Origin: JAJPKK01 sp963702755
GTDB taxonomy: Bacteria > Pseudomonadota > Alphaproteobacteria > Rhizobiales > Xanthobacteraceae
Reading direction: 5' to 3'
Length of the DNA: 64,000 nt
NCBI GenBank assembly: GCA_963702755.1
Contig: CAVPDZ010000004.1
Span: 310,001 to 374,000, forward strand
The position numbers were made by a program, and so were the translations under genes. Numbering within the stretch: position 1 is the stretch's first letter; every line of letters starts with the position of its first letter. The notes below the pieces were generated by a model, which saw only the letters and a program-made list of their open reading frames with translations, was not told the DNA's origin and did no database searches. This document shows positions 26,722 to 37,464 of the stretch, in pieces.

Positions 26722-27504
26722 ATGGAATTTGATGCCGATCGTCGTACCGCCCTCATCGGTTTGAGCACCGGCCTGATAGTATCGGGGCTTGCGAATGGTG
26801 CCGCGCAGGCCGCGGCAGGTCCCTCGCTCGAGCCCGTCGCGGCCAAGAACCTGCGCGATTTCTCGCAGTCGCTGGCGAGCATGCCGCGGCGACGCGACTA
26901 TAAGACCGTGCCGATGATCGCCGATCATCCGGATCAGTGGGACGCCGCGCCCCTCGGCGCGCTGCTTGGCTACAAGGGCGGCCCGAAGCAGGCCTGGGAC
27001 AACACCGATATCGCCGGTCCGTGGCTCAACGGCATGCGCAATTCCATGAACTCGCACATCTGGTCGTTCAAGGAGCCGAATTTCCTGTGCGTCTCCGCAA
27101 CTCACGGATCGGCCCATCTCGCGCTCTATGACCAAGCGACCTGGGACAAATACCAGCTTGCGAAGATGGCGGCTAACAACATCACCAACAATCGCTTCAT
27201 CACGACGCCCGCCGCGGCCGCGCACGATCCCGCCGATTACCAGTCGGCCGAGGGCGCGTTCTCCTCGAAGGACAACAGCATCGCGGTGCTGCAACGCCGC
27301 GGCGTCGTCTTCCTCGCCTGCCACAACGCGATCTGGGAATTGGCGGAGCGATTGACGGCCGCGGACCAGAACCCCGATCATCTGACCACCGAGGCGCTCG
27401 CAGCCGATCTCACCAATCACCTCATTCCCGACGTCGTCCTCACTCCGGGCGTTGTCGCGACGTTGGTGAAGCTCCAGCAGGCCGGCTTCGCCTACTCGCG
27501 ATGA
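26722..27504 (+). CDS. Exported DsrE/F-like sulfur-relay protein
   Basis: The protein is 260 aa. The N-terminus FDADRRTALIGLSTGLIVSG with a later AQAAAG resembles a Tat signal (twin Arg before a hydrophobic stretch). The C-terminal region GVVFLACHNAIWELAERLTA ... IPDVVLTPGVVATLVKLQQA ... GFAYSR matches the closing part of DsrE-like proteins (a conserved Cys in the FxxCxN segment and the GVxxLVxLQxxGxAY ending). DsrE-family members carry persulfide sulfur on that Cys. The protein is longer than single-domain DsrE (about 120 aa). A periplasmic sulfur-binding role is inferred and is supported by the nearby SQR and BigR/SqrR genes. The next gene overlaps its stop. Confidence 0.7.
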   Translation: MEFDADRRTALIGLSTGLIVSGLANGAAQAAAGPSLEPVAAKNLRDFSQSLASMPRRRDYKTVPMIADHPDQWDAAPLGALLGYKGGPKQAWDNTDIAGPWLNGMRNSMNSHIWSFKEPNFLCVSATHGSAHLALYDQATWDKYQLAKMAANNITNNRFITTPAAAAHDPADYQSAEGAFSSKDNSIAVLQRRGVVFLACHNAIWELAERLTAADQNPDHLTTEALAADLTNHLIPDVVLTPGVVATLVKLQQAGFAYSR

Positions 27505-28526
27505 TCGGCGCCAGACATCTGCGCGGCATGCGCCCGTTGCTGACGGCATCGATGCTCGCCGGTGCTCTTGCCGCCGGCTTGGCGGCGGGAACAATCACGG
27601 CAGCCGCGCAGACGACTCCGAAGGAACGTCTTGAGGCCACGGAGCGGACTTATCCGCCGTGGCAGCGGGGGCGTAACAACGACGCGACGAACCGCGGCGT
27701 CGACTTCACCGTGCCGCCCGTCGACGTGCTTGCCGATTTCCACGGCAGCCTCGATCGCCCCGAGCTCGTGGTCTACGCCTCGGGCAATTACTTCTTTGCG
27801 ATGGCGGGCCTCGTGCGCGCATTCGGCGAGGCCTATCCGCAATATCGGGGCCGCATCTTCTACGAGACGCTGCCGCCGGGCGTGCTGGCGCAGCAGCTCG
27901 AGGCCGGCGGCACCGTGACGTCCGGCAACATGACCTGGACGGCAAAGCCCGACGTCTATCAGGTGGAGCTCGGGGCCACCAACGAGCTGGTGCGGCAAGG
28001 CAAGCTCGTCGCGCCGGTCGTCACCTTCGCGACCAACGACATTGCGATCATGGTGCCGGCAGGAAATCCGGCGCATATCGCGAGCCTCGCCGATCTCGCG
28101 CGGCCGGGACTTGCGCTGGCAATGCCCAATCCCGCGTTCGAGGGCGTCGCCCGGCAGATCCGTGCGTCACTGGTGAAGGTCGGGGGCGAGGCGCTGGCAG
28201 AAGCTGTCTACGGCACCAAGGTGCGAAACGGCGAAGCCGTGCTGACGCGCATCCACCATCGCCAGACGCCGCTGTTCCTGATGCAGCATCTGGTTGAAGC
28301 CGGCGTCACCTGGAAATCGGAAGCGATCTTTCAGGAAGAGGTCGGAAACCCGATCGGGCACGTCGACATTCCAGCCGAGGTCAACACGCTCGCGAACTAC
28401 AGCGCCGCCATGGTGAAGGACGCGCCGCATCCCGAAACAGCGCGGATCTGGCTCGACTTCCTGCGCACCGACGCCGCCTTCAAGGCGTTCGCGCCTTACG
28501 GCTTCAGGCGCTACTCCGCGCCGTAG
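27501..28526 (+). CDS. Periplasmic binding protein of the ModA/type-2 fold
   Basis: The protein is 341 aa and begins inside the DsrE-like gene (ATGA overlap). A signal peptide (LTASMLAGALAAGLAAGTIT) is followed by a solute-binding fold: RPELVVYASGNYFFAMAGLV, FYETLPPGVLAQQLEAGG, DIAIMVPAGNPAHIASLADL, ANYSAAMVKDAPHPETARIW and LDFLRTDAAFKAFAPYGFRR. These resemble ModA-like extracellular binding proteins. No permease or ATPase is nearby, so it may sense or deliver its ligand rather than serve uptake. Translational coupling to the DsrE-like gene suggests a shared sulfur-related task; the ligand (an oxyanion?) is a guess. Confidence 0.75.
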   Translation: MIGARHLRGMRPLLTASMLAGALAAGLAAGTITAAAQTTPKERLEATERTYPPWQRGRNNDATNRGVDFTVPPVDVLADFHGSLDRPELVVYASGNYFFAMAGLVRAFGEAYPQYRGRIFYETLPPGVLAQQLEAGGTVTSGNMTWTAKPDVYQVELGATNELVRQGKLVAPVVTFATNDIAIMVPAGNPAHIASLADLARPGLALAMPNPAFEGVARQIRASLVKVGGEALAEAVYGTKVRNGEAVLTRIHHRQTPLFLMQHLVEAGVTWKSEAIFQEEVGNPIGHVDIPAEVNTLANYSAAMVKDAPHPETARIWLDFLRTDAAFKAFAPYGFRRYSAP

Positions 28527-28542
28527 CGAGCGCCGCAGTTCC

Positions 28543-28637
28543 GTAGCCCGGATGAGCGGAGCGATATCCGGGGCGGCCGCTGTTGCCGCACTGAGCCCCC
28601 TCCCCTCCCCGCATGTCGCTTCGCTCATGCGGGCTAC
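28543..28637. repeat. Palindromic repeat family A, copy 2
   Basis: It begins GTAGCCCGGATGAGCGGAGC and ends GCTTCGCTCATGCGGGCTAC, in the 120 bp between two convergent genes. It has the same termini as the copy at 9694, and a shorter, C-rich middle. Confidence 0.85.
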
Positions 28638-28646
28638 AGGCTTCAA

Positions 28647-30933
28647 CTATTGTGATCCGCTGCTCGCCTGCACCCAGACGACGACGCTGTCCGTGGCGCC
28701 ACGAGCGTCCATCACCGTCAGCCGCGCGAACCCGGGGCCATCCGGCTCCCAGAACAGCGCACGCCGCACCGTGCGACCTGCGACCGGCATTCCGTTGACG
28801 AGGACCGTCAGCGGCCCCGTTCCGCCGGCGATCTTGAGCGCGACCTCCCCGAATGGCGCGGCGCCGGTGCCCGTCATGTCGAGGCGGGCGCCGTCCGGGG
28901 GAAACATGATGCGAGGCGGCTGCGCCGTGCTGTCGCTCGCCAAAATCCCGCTGCGCAGGCGCTGCAACGGCGGCGGCAGCTTCGCCGTCGTCGCCACGAG
29001 CGCGCCTTGGGGTGCCGGCGGCAGCGGCGCGACGGGACGGTCCATGCGGGCGAAAGCCTCGAACAGGATCGGCGCCGCGGCGGTGCGCCCGACGAGGCCC
29101 GGGACCGGCGCGCCGTCGGGACGGCCGACCCAGACACCGATCGCGCGCTTGCCGTCGAAGCCGATCGACCAGGCGTCACGGTAGCCGTAGCTGGTGCCGG
29201 TCTTGAACGCGATGCGATGGGCGACCGCGTTCTCGGGCGGCGGCGTTCCGATCAGGACATTGCCGACGTACCACGCCGCGACCGGATCGAGCAGCTGCGC
29301 GCTTCCGGTGGTCGCTACGTTGTCGCGCCGCTCGACGAGCGGACGCGCGACGCCGAGGCGAGCGATATCGGCATAAAGCTTGGTCAGGTCCATGAGGCTG
29401 ATGCCGACGCCGCCGAGCCCCATGGCGAGGCCGGGAGCATCGCCTGTCGGCAGGACCAGGCGTCGCGCCGGCCTCGCGGATGCGGGCGGCGAGCCGGCCC
29501 GGTCCGACGGCATCGAGCACGGCAACGGCCGGCACGTTGAGCGAGAGCTGCAGGGCGTGGCGGATCGAGACGGTGCCCTGGAATTTCTGATCGAAATTCT
29601 TCGGCGCGTAGCTGCCGTAACGGATCGGGCGATCCTCAACCAGCGTTTCCGGATGGATGATGCCGTCCTCGAACCCCATGCCATAGATGAAGGGCTTGAG
29701 CGTCGAGCCGGGCGAGCGGATCGCCTGAGTGATGTCGACCTGGCCGGCGCGCCGCTCATCGAAATAGCCAACCGACGCCACGCGTGCCAGAACTTCGCCG
29801 CTCGCGACATCGACCGCCACCACCCCGATCGAGACATCGGGACGCAGCGCCTCGCTGCGGTCGCGCACCAGCTCTTCAAGCTTGCGCTGCAAGGTCGCAT
29901 CGATCGTGAGGTGATGCAGCTTGCGGTCCGGCGCCGCCGCCACGGCCTCATCGGCCGCATGCGGACTCAGCATCGGCATCGGGAGCCGGCCCGTCGGCAC
30001 CGGTTCGCGCCGCGCCTCCGCGACCTCGACATCGGTCGCGAGGCCCGCCGAGCGGATGCGATCGAGCACGCGGTCGCGCGCGCGCCGCGCCGTGTCGACC
30101 GAGCGGTCCGGCCGGCGCAATTCGGGCGATTGCGGCAAGGCGACGAGAAGCGCGATCTCGCCGAGGGTCAGACGACTAGGCTCATGACCGAAGTAGGAGA
30201 ACGAAGCCGCGCGGATGCCTTCGATGTTGCCGCCATAGGGCGCAAGCTCGAGGTAAAGCGCCAGAATCTGCTGCTTGGTGAGCTGCAATTCGATCTCGAC
30301 CGCACGCACGATCTCGCGGAGTTTTACCGGAAGGCTGCGCCGATGACGCGGCTCTACGAGCCGGGCCACCTGCATCGTGAGCGTCGAGCCGCCGGAGACG
30401 ATATGGCCGCGGTGCACGAGTTTAGTCGCGGCCCGCACCAGCGCCAGCGGATCGACGCCGTGGTGTTGCTCGAAGCGCTTGTCCTCGTACGCAAGCAGCG
30501 CCGCCACATAGCGCTTGTCGACGCTCTCGACGCTTGCCGGCAGGCGCCAGCGGCCGTCGGGCGTCGTATAGGCGCGCAGCAGCCGCCCGTCGCGATCGAC
30601 GACCTGCACCGAAACGTCGAGGTCCTTGCCGAGCGGCGGCGGCCCCAACGCGACGATCCAGCCGACCGGTGCCGCAATGAGCAACGCTGCTGCGGCCGCG
30701 GCAACGCCAAGGCGTCGCCGCCACCGCGCAGGCCTTCCTGTCTCCCTCCCCCCTTGTGGGGGAGGGTCGGGGTGGGGGGTAGAGAGGTTCTGGCTCGGAT
30801 GTGCCATATCGCCCGACCCCCACCCCCGACCCCTCCCCGCAAGGGGGAGGGGAGCAGGAAGCGCGGCATCGGCATCAGTCGCAGCAGCAAGGGCCGCAGC
30901 GTCGTCCAGCGGACCGCGCGGCGCATCGCTCAT
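28647..30933 (-). CDS. pbpC: Penicillin-binding protein 1C, frameshifted near 29460
   Basis: The product is about 760 aa in two frames, with one extra base at about 29459-29466. Order: a cytosolic tail, a membrane helix (LGVAAAAAALLIAAPVGWIV), and a GT51 transglycosylase (YEDKRFEQHHGVDPLALVRA, then GGSTLTMQVARL). The transpeptidase follows with SxxK in SPGSTLKPFIYG and KTG in FKTGTSYGYRDAW, and the C-terminal BiPBP domain ends DARGATDSVVVWVQ. It polymerises and crosslinks peptidoglycan. It overlaps the end of the alpha-2-macroglobulin gene by four bases, the classic pbpC-yfhM arrangement, but here the macroglobulin gene is first. The N-terminal tail contains a translated repeat (30742-30854). 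Confidence 0.88.
30742..30854. repeat. Family C palindrome inside the pbpC coding sequence
   Basis: Left arm 30742-30780 (CTCCCTCCCCCCTTGTGGGG ...) pairs with right arm about 30815-30854 (... CCGCAAGGGGGAGGGGAG). Each arm can also form its own hairpin. It is read in frame as two Pro/Gly/Arg-rich peptides in the cytosolic tail, LPLAGRGRGWG and HPDPPPQGGRE. Confidence 0.85.
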
Positions 30934-33900
30934 CGCGCGGCCTGAACGTCGAGGACCCCCGTCTTGGTGCGGCCGAACCGATCGGGCCGATACATGTCAT
31001 CGACGCGCGCTTGCGGCACGACGTAATGCCCGGGCGACACCGCGCGCGCCGTGTAGGCGACCATGAAAATCGGATCGTCCCCGGATTTGCGGTCGATCGC
31101 CGCGGTGAAGCGGTCATCGCGGAACTCGGTGCTCGTGGTGGCAACGCCGTGATCGATCCAAGGCAGCGCCTTGTTCTTCCCGTACGAGACGAGATCGGGA
31201 TTATCGATCTCCAAACCGGCCGGGAGGAAGTCGGTGATCATGACGTGACCGAACTGCGGCTTGGTCTCGGTCACCTTGAGCACCACGACGAAGCGCTGGT
31301 TCTGCTTGGCCTTTGACGGATCCGCGACCTTGCCCTCCGCCGAATAGAACAGCCGCTCGATCTTGAAGCCCTGGGTCTCGACCGCCGGTTCCGCAACGAT
31401 CGGCGCGCCGCTGACCGTCACGACCGCCTGCAGCGGTCGATCGGTCGTATTTCCGATCGTGACGCCGTTGCCGAGATCGGCGGGGCTATAGGTCCGATAC
31501 AACGGGCCCATCCGCGGGGTACCGGCCACGTTGAGCGAAATGCCGGCGGCCTGGTCCGCAAGCCCGCGCGCCGCGAGCAGCATCCATGCCTCCTCGTTGG
31601 TGGACGGCTGCGGCGCTCAAGCTTCGCGCCGCCGCGATACGTTCGAGCGCATTGGGCACTTTGGCGAGCGCCCCGCTCTCGGAGGCGAGCGCGATCACCG
31701 CAGCGGCATCGCGCAAATCCGACCCATAGTCGCTCCGGGTCGCCTCGAGATTGGGCTTGCCCGTGAGCATGCCGTTGACCGAGTCGAACGAGCCGCCGGC
31801 GTGCGCCCCGTCGCCGAGCATTGCAAACGCCGCCGCGATCTGCGCCCGCGCGATGGCGGTCGGAATGTTGGCGAGCTTGCCCTGATCGTAGATGTAGCGC
31901 AGGTCGAACAACGGCGCCGCCTTGTTCCTCGCCAGCACGTAATAGACATAGGCGAGGTTGGCACCGTCCTTCCTGAGGTCGATGTTTTCCACATCGCCCT
32001 TGATGCTGAGGTAATTGCGCAGGTGGTCGACGGCGAGCTTGAACGCGATGTCGGGAACGCTGTAGTGGCGCTCGCGTGCACGCGTCAGGAAGTCGGTGAC
32101 ATAGGCGTCGAGCCAGATATCGTCACGATCTACCGTGTCGGTGCTGTCGTCGTCCTCGGTGTCGGCGATCACCGGCGGCCACAGCAGGAACGCGCCTTCG
32201 GCGGTCTCCCGGGTGAGCAGGCGAGTGATCGTCTGGTTGATGGTCGCGTCGGACCCGGGCTGCGGATTGAGCAGCAGTTCGCTCACGTAGAGCAGCGGCA
32301 GCACGCGGCTCGTCAGCTGCTCCGAGCAGGCGAACGGATAGCGTTCGAGCGCTTCGAGCAACGTCGCCGAATCGAGCGCGGTCGACGGTCCGATCGACAA
32401 CGCGACCTTTCCGGTCCCGGGCACGAAGTCCGCGAACAGATCGTTGCTGAGCGTCAGACTTTCGCCCATTGCGATCTGCCGGACGGTGCGCCGCGCCAGG
32501 ATCTGGCTCGCCGGCCTGACGGCGAGCGCATAGGTCTTGGTGAGATCGATGCCGCCCGGACCGGTGATGCGCGCGATGATATTGCCGGTGCCGGCGCCGG
32601 ACGCCGAAAGCGAGACGCCGACGCCGTTGCGCTGCTGCGCCGCGAGCGTCAGGGTCGAGTTGGCGCCGTCGATCTTGAAGATCGGGTCGCCGGTGATGGC
32701 GATCCGATAGTCGCCGGCCTGCCCTTCGACGTTGTCGAGGTCGAGGCGCAGCGTGCTCTTGTCTCCGCTCAGCAGGAAGCGCGGCAGCGTCGCCGTCACC
32801 ACGACCGGATCGCGCACGGTGACGTCGCCGTTCGCGCGTCCGACCTTGTCCTTGCTCCACGCCACCGCCATGACGCGGGCGGTGCCGGCGAAGTCGGGGA
32901 TATCGAAGGCGATATCGGCGGCTCCGTTGGCATCGACGGTGACGATGCCCGAGTAGAGCGCGAGCGGCGGTTGGGTCGGCGGCGAGCCCATCAGCCCCGC
33001 TTCGCCGGTGTCGCCGCCGGTCTTGATCGGACCGCGCGTGCCCTGCATGCCGTCGATCAGTTGGCCGTAGAGATCGCGGATCTCCGTCGCGAGCCGGCGC
33101 TGGCCGAGATAATAGTCGTCGGGTGCCGGCGGCTTGTAGTTGGTGAGATTGAGAATGCCGACGTCGACCGCCGACACCACGACGCGGGCCTCTTCGCCCG
33201 GCGCGACGCCGCTGATCTTTACCGGCACGTGCAGGGTGCCGCGCGGCCGCGTGAGGTCGGGCAGCTTCAGGTCGACCGCGAGGGTGTGCGCCGCGCGATC
33301 GATCGAGAACCATTGCACGCCGAGGCTGCGGCCCGGCATGCGGCCGGCCTGCACATCAAGCGGTCGGCGGAAGGTCGCGACCACGTAAGCGCCGCTCCCC
33401 CAGTTGTTGCCGACCGTGACCGGCACGCGGGCGATGCCCGGCTGAACGTCCGTGACCGTCGTGGTCAGGAGCTTGTCGCCGATGACCGCGACCGTGACCT
33501 TGCCTGCGGTCGGCGCCGTGACCGCCACGGTCATCGTGTCGCCGGCGCGGTATTCGGGCTTGTCGAGCGCGATTTCGAGATAGTCCGGCGTGTCGGCTGC
33601 CGCGTCGGTGTACCAGCCGGCATCGAAGGCAACCGACGATGTCGGCCCGTCGGGATTGTCGGTATAGACCTCGAGCCGATACCGACCGATCGCGAGCGGC
33701 AACGAAATCCGTCCCGGTGTGGCTGCGGCCACATCGAACTGACCGTTGTTGACCTGTCGCGTCGATTTGACGGCCTCGAACTGCCAGATGCCGTTCGTGT
33801 CCTTGTACATCTGGTAGTGGTTCTCGACCCGCAGCAACTGGTAGCGCAGACCGCGCGCGGCCGCGGTCGTGCCGTCGGGATTGACCATGATCACGTCGAA

Positions 33901-36256
33901 ATTCGCCGTGGCGCCATCGTTCAACGACTTGCCGTTGAACAGCGGCTTGATGCCGACGAGCGGACCGGACGGGACGATCGGCAATGAGATCGTGCGCTGG
34001 ACAGCGCGGCCGCCGGGCTCGGACATGCGAATGTCGATGTCGGCCTGCAGGAGACCGGTCGAATCCGGTACCTCGTCGACAGCCACACGCAGCTTGGCTT
34101 TGCCCTGGGCATCGGTCGACGGCAGGTCTTCGAGCGGCTTGCCCTCCTTGTTGGCGGGCGGCTCGTCTTCGACGAGGCCGAAGGAATATCCCGGATAAGC
34201 CGGCAGACCCTTCATGGCGACGATCTTGACGTCACCATCGAGATCGAGATTGGAGGCCGGCGCGCCATAGAGGAAGCGGCCGTCGACATCGATCTGCGCG
34301 GGTTGCTTGATCGTCAGGCGCTGGCTTGGCGACGACAGATTGAACTCGAGCCGATCGGGCACGTAATCTTCGACCAGGAAGCTCGTCTGGCCGATCGGCG
34401 GTCGCTTCGGATCCACATAAGCCCGCACGCGCCACGTGCCGGTCGGCGCGGCGGCCGGAACCGGCACGCTCCAGCTGCGGCCGCCGACGCCTTGATCCTG
34501 GATGACCTGGCGCTGGAATTCGACGTTGTCGGGACGCGTGATCGACAGCGTCACCGGTACGCCGGGCGCGGCGACGCCGAGAGCATCACGCACCAATGCC
34601 GTCACATTCACGGTCTCGCCGGTGCGGTAGACGCCGCGCTCGGTGAAGACGAAGGCATCGAGCCCGGAGGGGGCTTCGCGCCCCGTCACGCCGCGGTCCG
34701 ACAGATCGAAGGCGGGGCCCTTCAGATTGAGAAAGGCGTAGTCGCCGGTCGAATCCGACGCGATCAGCAAGGCTGGCGCCAACCCGCCTTCGCCGCGCGC
34801 AAGGCCCGGCTCGAAATAGGCGACGCCATTGGCATCGGTGGTCTTCGCCGCGAGCAACTCGTTGTTGCGCGACATCAGCCGAACCTCGGCGCCGCTCTTC
34901 GGCGCGGTCGTCGCCAGCGAATTCACGAACGCCGTGATGCCGTCGCCGCCCGAATAGGCGGTGATGCCGAAATCGGAAACGACAAACCACTGGGTGGCGA
35001 GCGTGTCGCTGTCGTCGCCGACCTTGTTGGCCGGCCGCGCCGTCATGGCGTAGACGCCGGGCGCGAGCTTCGGTACCGCCTGATCGACCGGGAACGCCGT
35101 CGTCACCTCGGAGTTGAGCTTCTGCTCGGCCGCAAGCGAGCCCGACCACACCAGGACGCCGCTTTCCTCCCGAATCTGCCGCGTCTCGTATCCCGCCATG
35201 TTCGTGTTGAAGTTGCCGTTGACGACGGTGTCGATGAGATTGCGGTCACCGATGCGATAGACGTGGATCAGGATGTTGTCGGTGTTGACGCTGATCACCG
35301 GGATGCCCTGCTGTCCGGTGCGCGGCAGGACATAGGCGCGGCTGCCGAAACGAACCGCCGGCTGGCGATCCGACATGTAGACGTTGAACGGAATGTCCCG
35401 CGATAGGTTGGCGAATTGGCCGAGTTTCTGGACCGCCGACGAGGGCAAGCCCTTGCGCAAAGTCACGCTGTAGCGTTCGCCGTTCTTGAGGCCCTGGACA
35501 CAAAGCTGATTGCCGTCGACGGAGACGGTCGGCTTGGTCTGGCCGGCGAGCGAGACATAGCGGCCGAAGTCGATGTGCCGGGTCGGCAGGCTTTCGGAAA
35601 ACATGAAGCAGACCGACGGTGACGCCGCGTCGGGAAGCACCTGGTAACGCACGACGCGGAAACCATATTGCGCGAGCAATTGCTGGTAGCGCGTATCGAC
35701 CGCCTCGACCTTGCGCAGGTCGAGCCCCGCGCCGAGGGCGGGGAGCGCGACATCCCAGTTCGCCCGGGCGGCCATCGCGAGCCCCACCAGGATCAGGCCA
35801 TTCGATTCATCGTTGGCGTTATCGCCGCGCTGATAGGCGAGATAGGCCGCGGCTGTGGCGCGACCGACCACGCGGCCGCGCTCCCGGTCGTCTTTGATGT
35901 CGCCCAGAAGCGGCGCAAGCGCGGCGTTCGCCCACGCATCGGTAGGCGCGATCTTGAGCGTGACCAGGGCAAGCTTGAACCAGCTCTGGGAATCTCTCGG
36001 CGCAGCGACCACGATCTGGCCGTAGGTGCGGGCGGCCGCGGTCCAATCGCGCTTGGCGACGGCCGCATCGGCATCCTTGCGCAACGTCGCGACCGGTCGC
36101 GAGCTATTGGATGTTGTCCTGAGTTCCTGCTCGAGCTGCGCCGATGCCGAATTCGAGCTGCTCGTTTTGAAATGTCTTTTGCTGCGCTGCGACCGAGGTG
36201 ATCGATAGCAAAGCCGCGCAGACTGCCGCGACGGCAGTGCGGATAAATGCGTCCAT
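30930..36256 (-). CDS. Bacterial alpha-2-macroglobulin with thioester, two frameshifts
   Basis: The product is about 1775 aa. ATG 36256 gives a signal peptide (FIRTAVAAVCAALLSITSVA). One extra base near 36153 and another near 31607 must be skipped to read the whole protein. Domains: N-terminal MG repeats, a bait region, the alpha-2-macroglobulin core (GVYRTGETVNVTALVRDALG), the thioester motif CSEQ in YPFACSEQLTSRVLPLLYV, an alpha-alpha barrel and a C-terminal receptor-like domain (DFLPAGLEIDNPDL). The protein traps proteases in the periplasm and guards peptidoglycan repair together with PBP1C, encoded directly downstream. No lipobox Cys is evident at the signal end, so it is probably soluble rather than a lipoprotein. 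Confidence 0.85.
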
Positions 36257-36461
36257 TGGGTTTCCTCGCGAATACCGAATGACTGTTACGCAGACAAAAA
36301 GCGGTGTCGAGTCAACCGCGCGCGGGGCGTCGACAAATTCGAGCGCACGGCAAGTTTAAAATGCAGCACAATCTTTTACGCAAACCATCGAACGGCGTCT
36401 CCTCAATTTTACGAAAGGTGATAGCCATGTTTTTGCCATCAATGTTGATCGGCGCGCGCAA

Positions 36462-37386
36462 TCAGCCTCTCCAAAGATCGGCGAATCGGCTCGCCACGAC
36501 GTCATCATAAGACGGGCTCCTTGTCAGAATTCCGACGGCCCGGGAAAACGCCGTCATGTCACGCACAAATTCTGGCGTGATCGTGGCGTCGTAATACGGC
36601 ACATCGCGGCGGATGAGGTCGACGATCAGTTCCGCCTCGCTCGGCGGAAAAAGCTTGCGCCCGACACGCGCCGCAAGCGCAGGCTCGTGCCGCAGCGCCG
36701 TCTGCGTGCGCACGATGGCGCGAACGGCCGCGGCGGCAACCTCGGGTTTACGCTCGATCAGGGCGTCCGTCGCGGCGACTGCGGCCATGGTGTAATTGAA
36801 CGCGCCCGGCGGCCCGTCCCCCCGCCGCGCATCGATCACCACGGTGCCGACGCCGCGCCGCACGGCGATCTCCGCGCCCATGCCGTTCGCCCAGAAGCCG
36901 TCGACCCTGCCCTCCTCCAGCGCCTGCGCCGCAAGCACGCCGAAGTTCATCCCTTTGCCGTGAGCGCCGGGGATCGGCGCAATGTTGACGGCATCGCGCA
37001 CCGGGTCGATTCCCGAGTTCGATCAGCAGGCGACGCAGCCCCATGCCGACCCAATGCGCGGCTCCGATCGTCCGCCCTTTGACGATGGCGAGATCGCCGC
37101 GCCGCGGCGCGAGATCGGAGCGCATCACCAGGAACCAGTACATGCCCTGGGCCTGCGCGCAGAGGAGCTTGGCGCCGCGCCATTCCGGAAAGCCGCCGAC
37201 CAGGAGATGCGCGGAGCAGCCGATGAACTCCAACGTGCCGTCGCGCATCGCCGCCATGGCGTCCTCGACCGGGACGACGAGTTCGAGCGAAACATCGAGC
37301 CCCTCGCGCGCAAAGAAGCCAAGCTCGACGGCGGCTATCGCCGGGAAATAGGAATTCGAAATCAGGTCGGGGACTGCAAGCTTCAT
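36462..37386 (-). CDS. NMT1-like binding-protein homologue without signal peptide, frameshifted near 37012
   Basis: The product is about 307 aa. It begins MKLAVPDLISNSYFPAIAAV with ELGFFAREGLDVSLELVVPV, the opening of the SsuA/NMT1 fold, but has no leader. The second part reads DAVNIAPIPGAHGKGMNFGV to SYDDVVASRFADLWRG. One extra G in CTCGGGAATC (37011-37013) causes the shift. With no signal peptide the protein is probably cytosolic, an enzyme or sensor using the binding fold. It is divergent from the 2-oxoglutarate oxygenase gene (78 bp between starts), so the two may share a pathway. Its own ABC partners are absent. Confidence 0.75.
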
Positions 37387-37464
37387 GCGTGATCCGTGAG
37401 CCTTCTCTGTTGGCAAGCGCGCCGCGACGATACAGAATGACGGTCGACCTTGGATACGGAATTG

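Noticed and set aside
31531..33987. 818-codon plus-strand open frame opposite the alpha-2-macroglobulin gene
   Set aside because: Arg/Asp/His-rich shadow of a GC-biased gene; the minus-strand frame has clear family motifs (thioester CSEQ).
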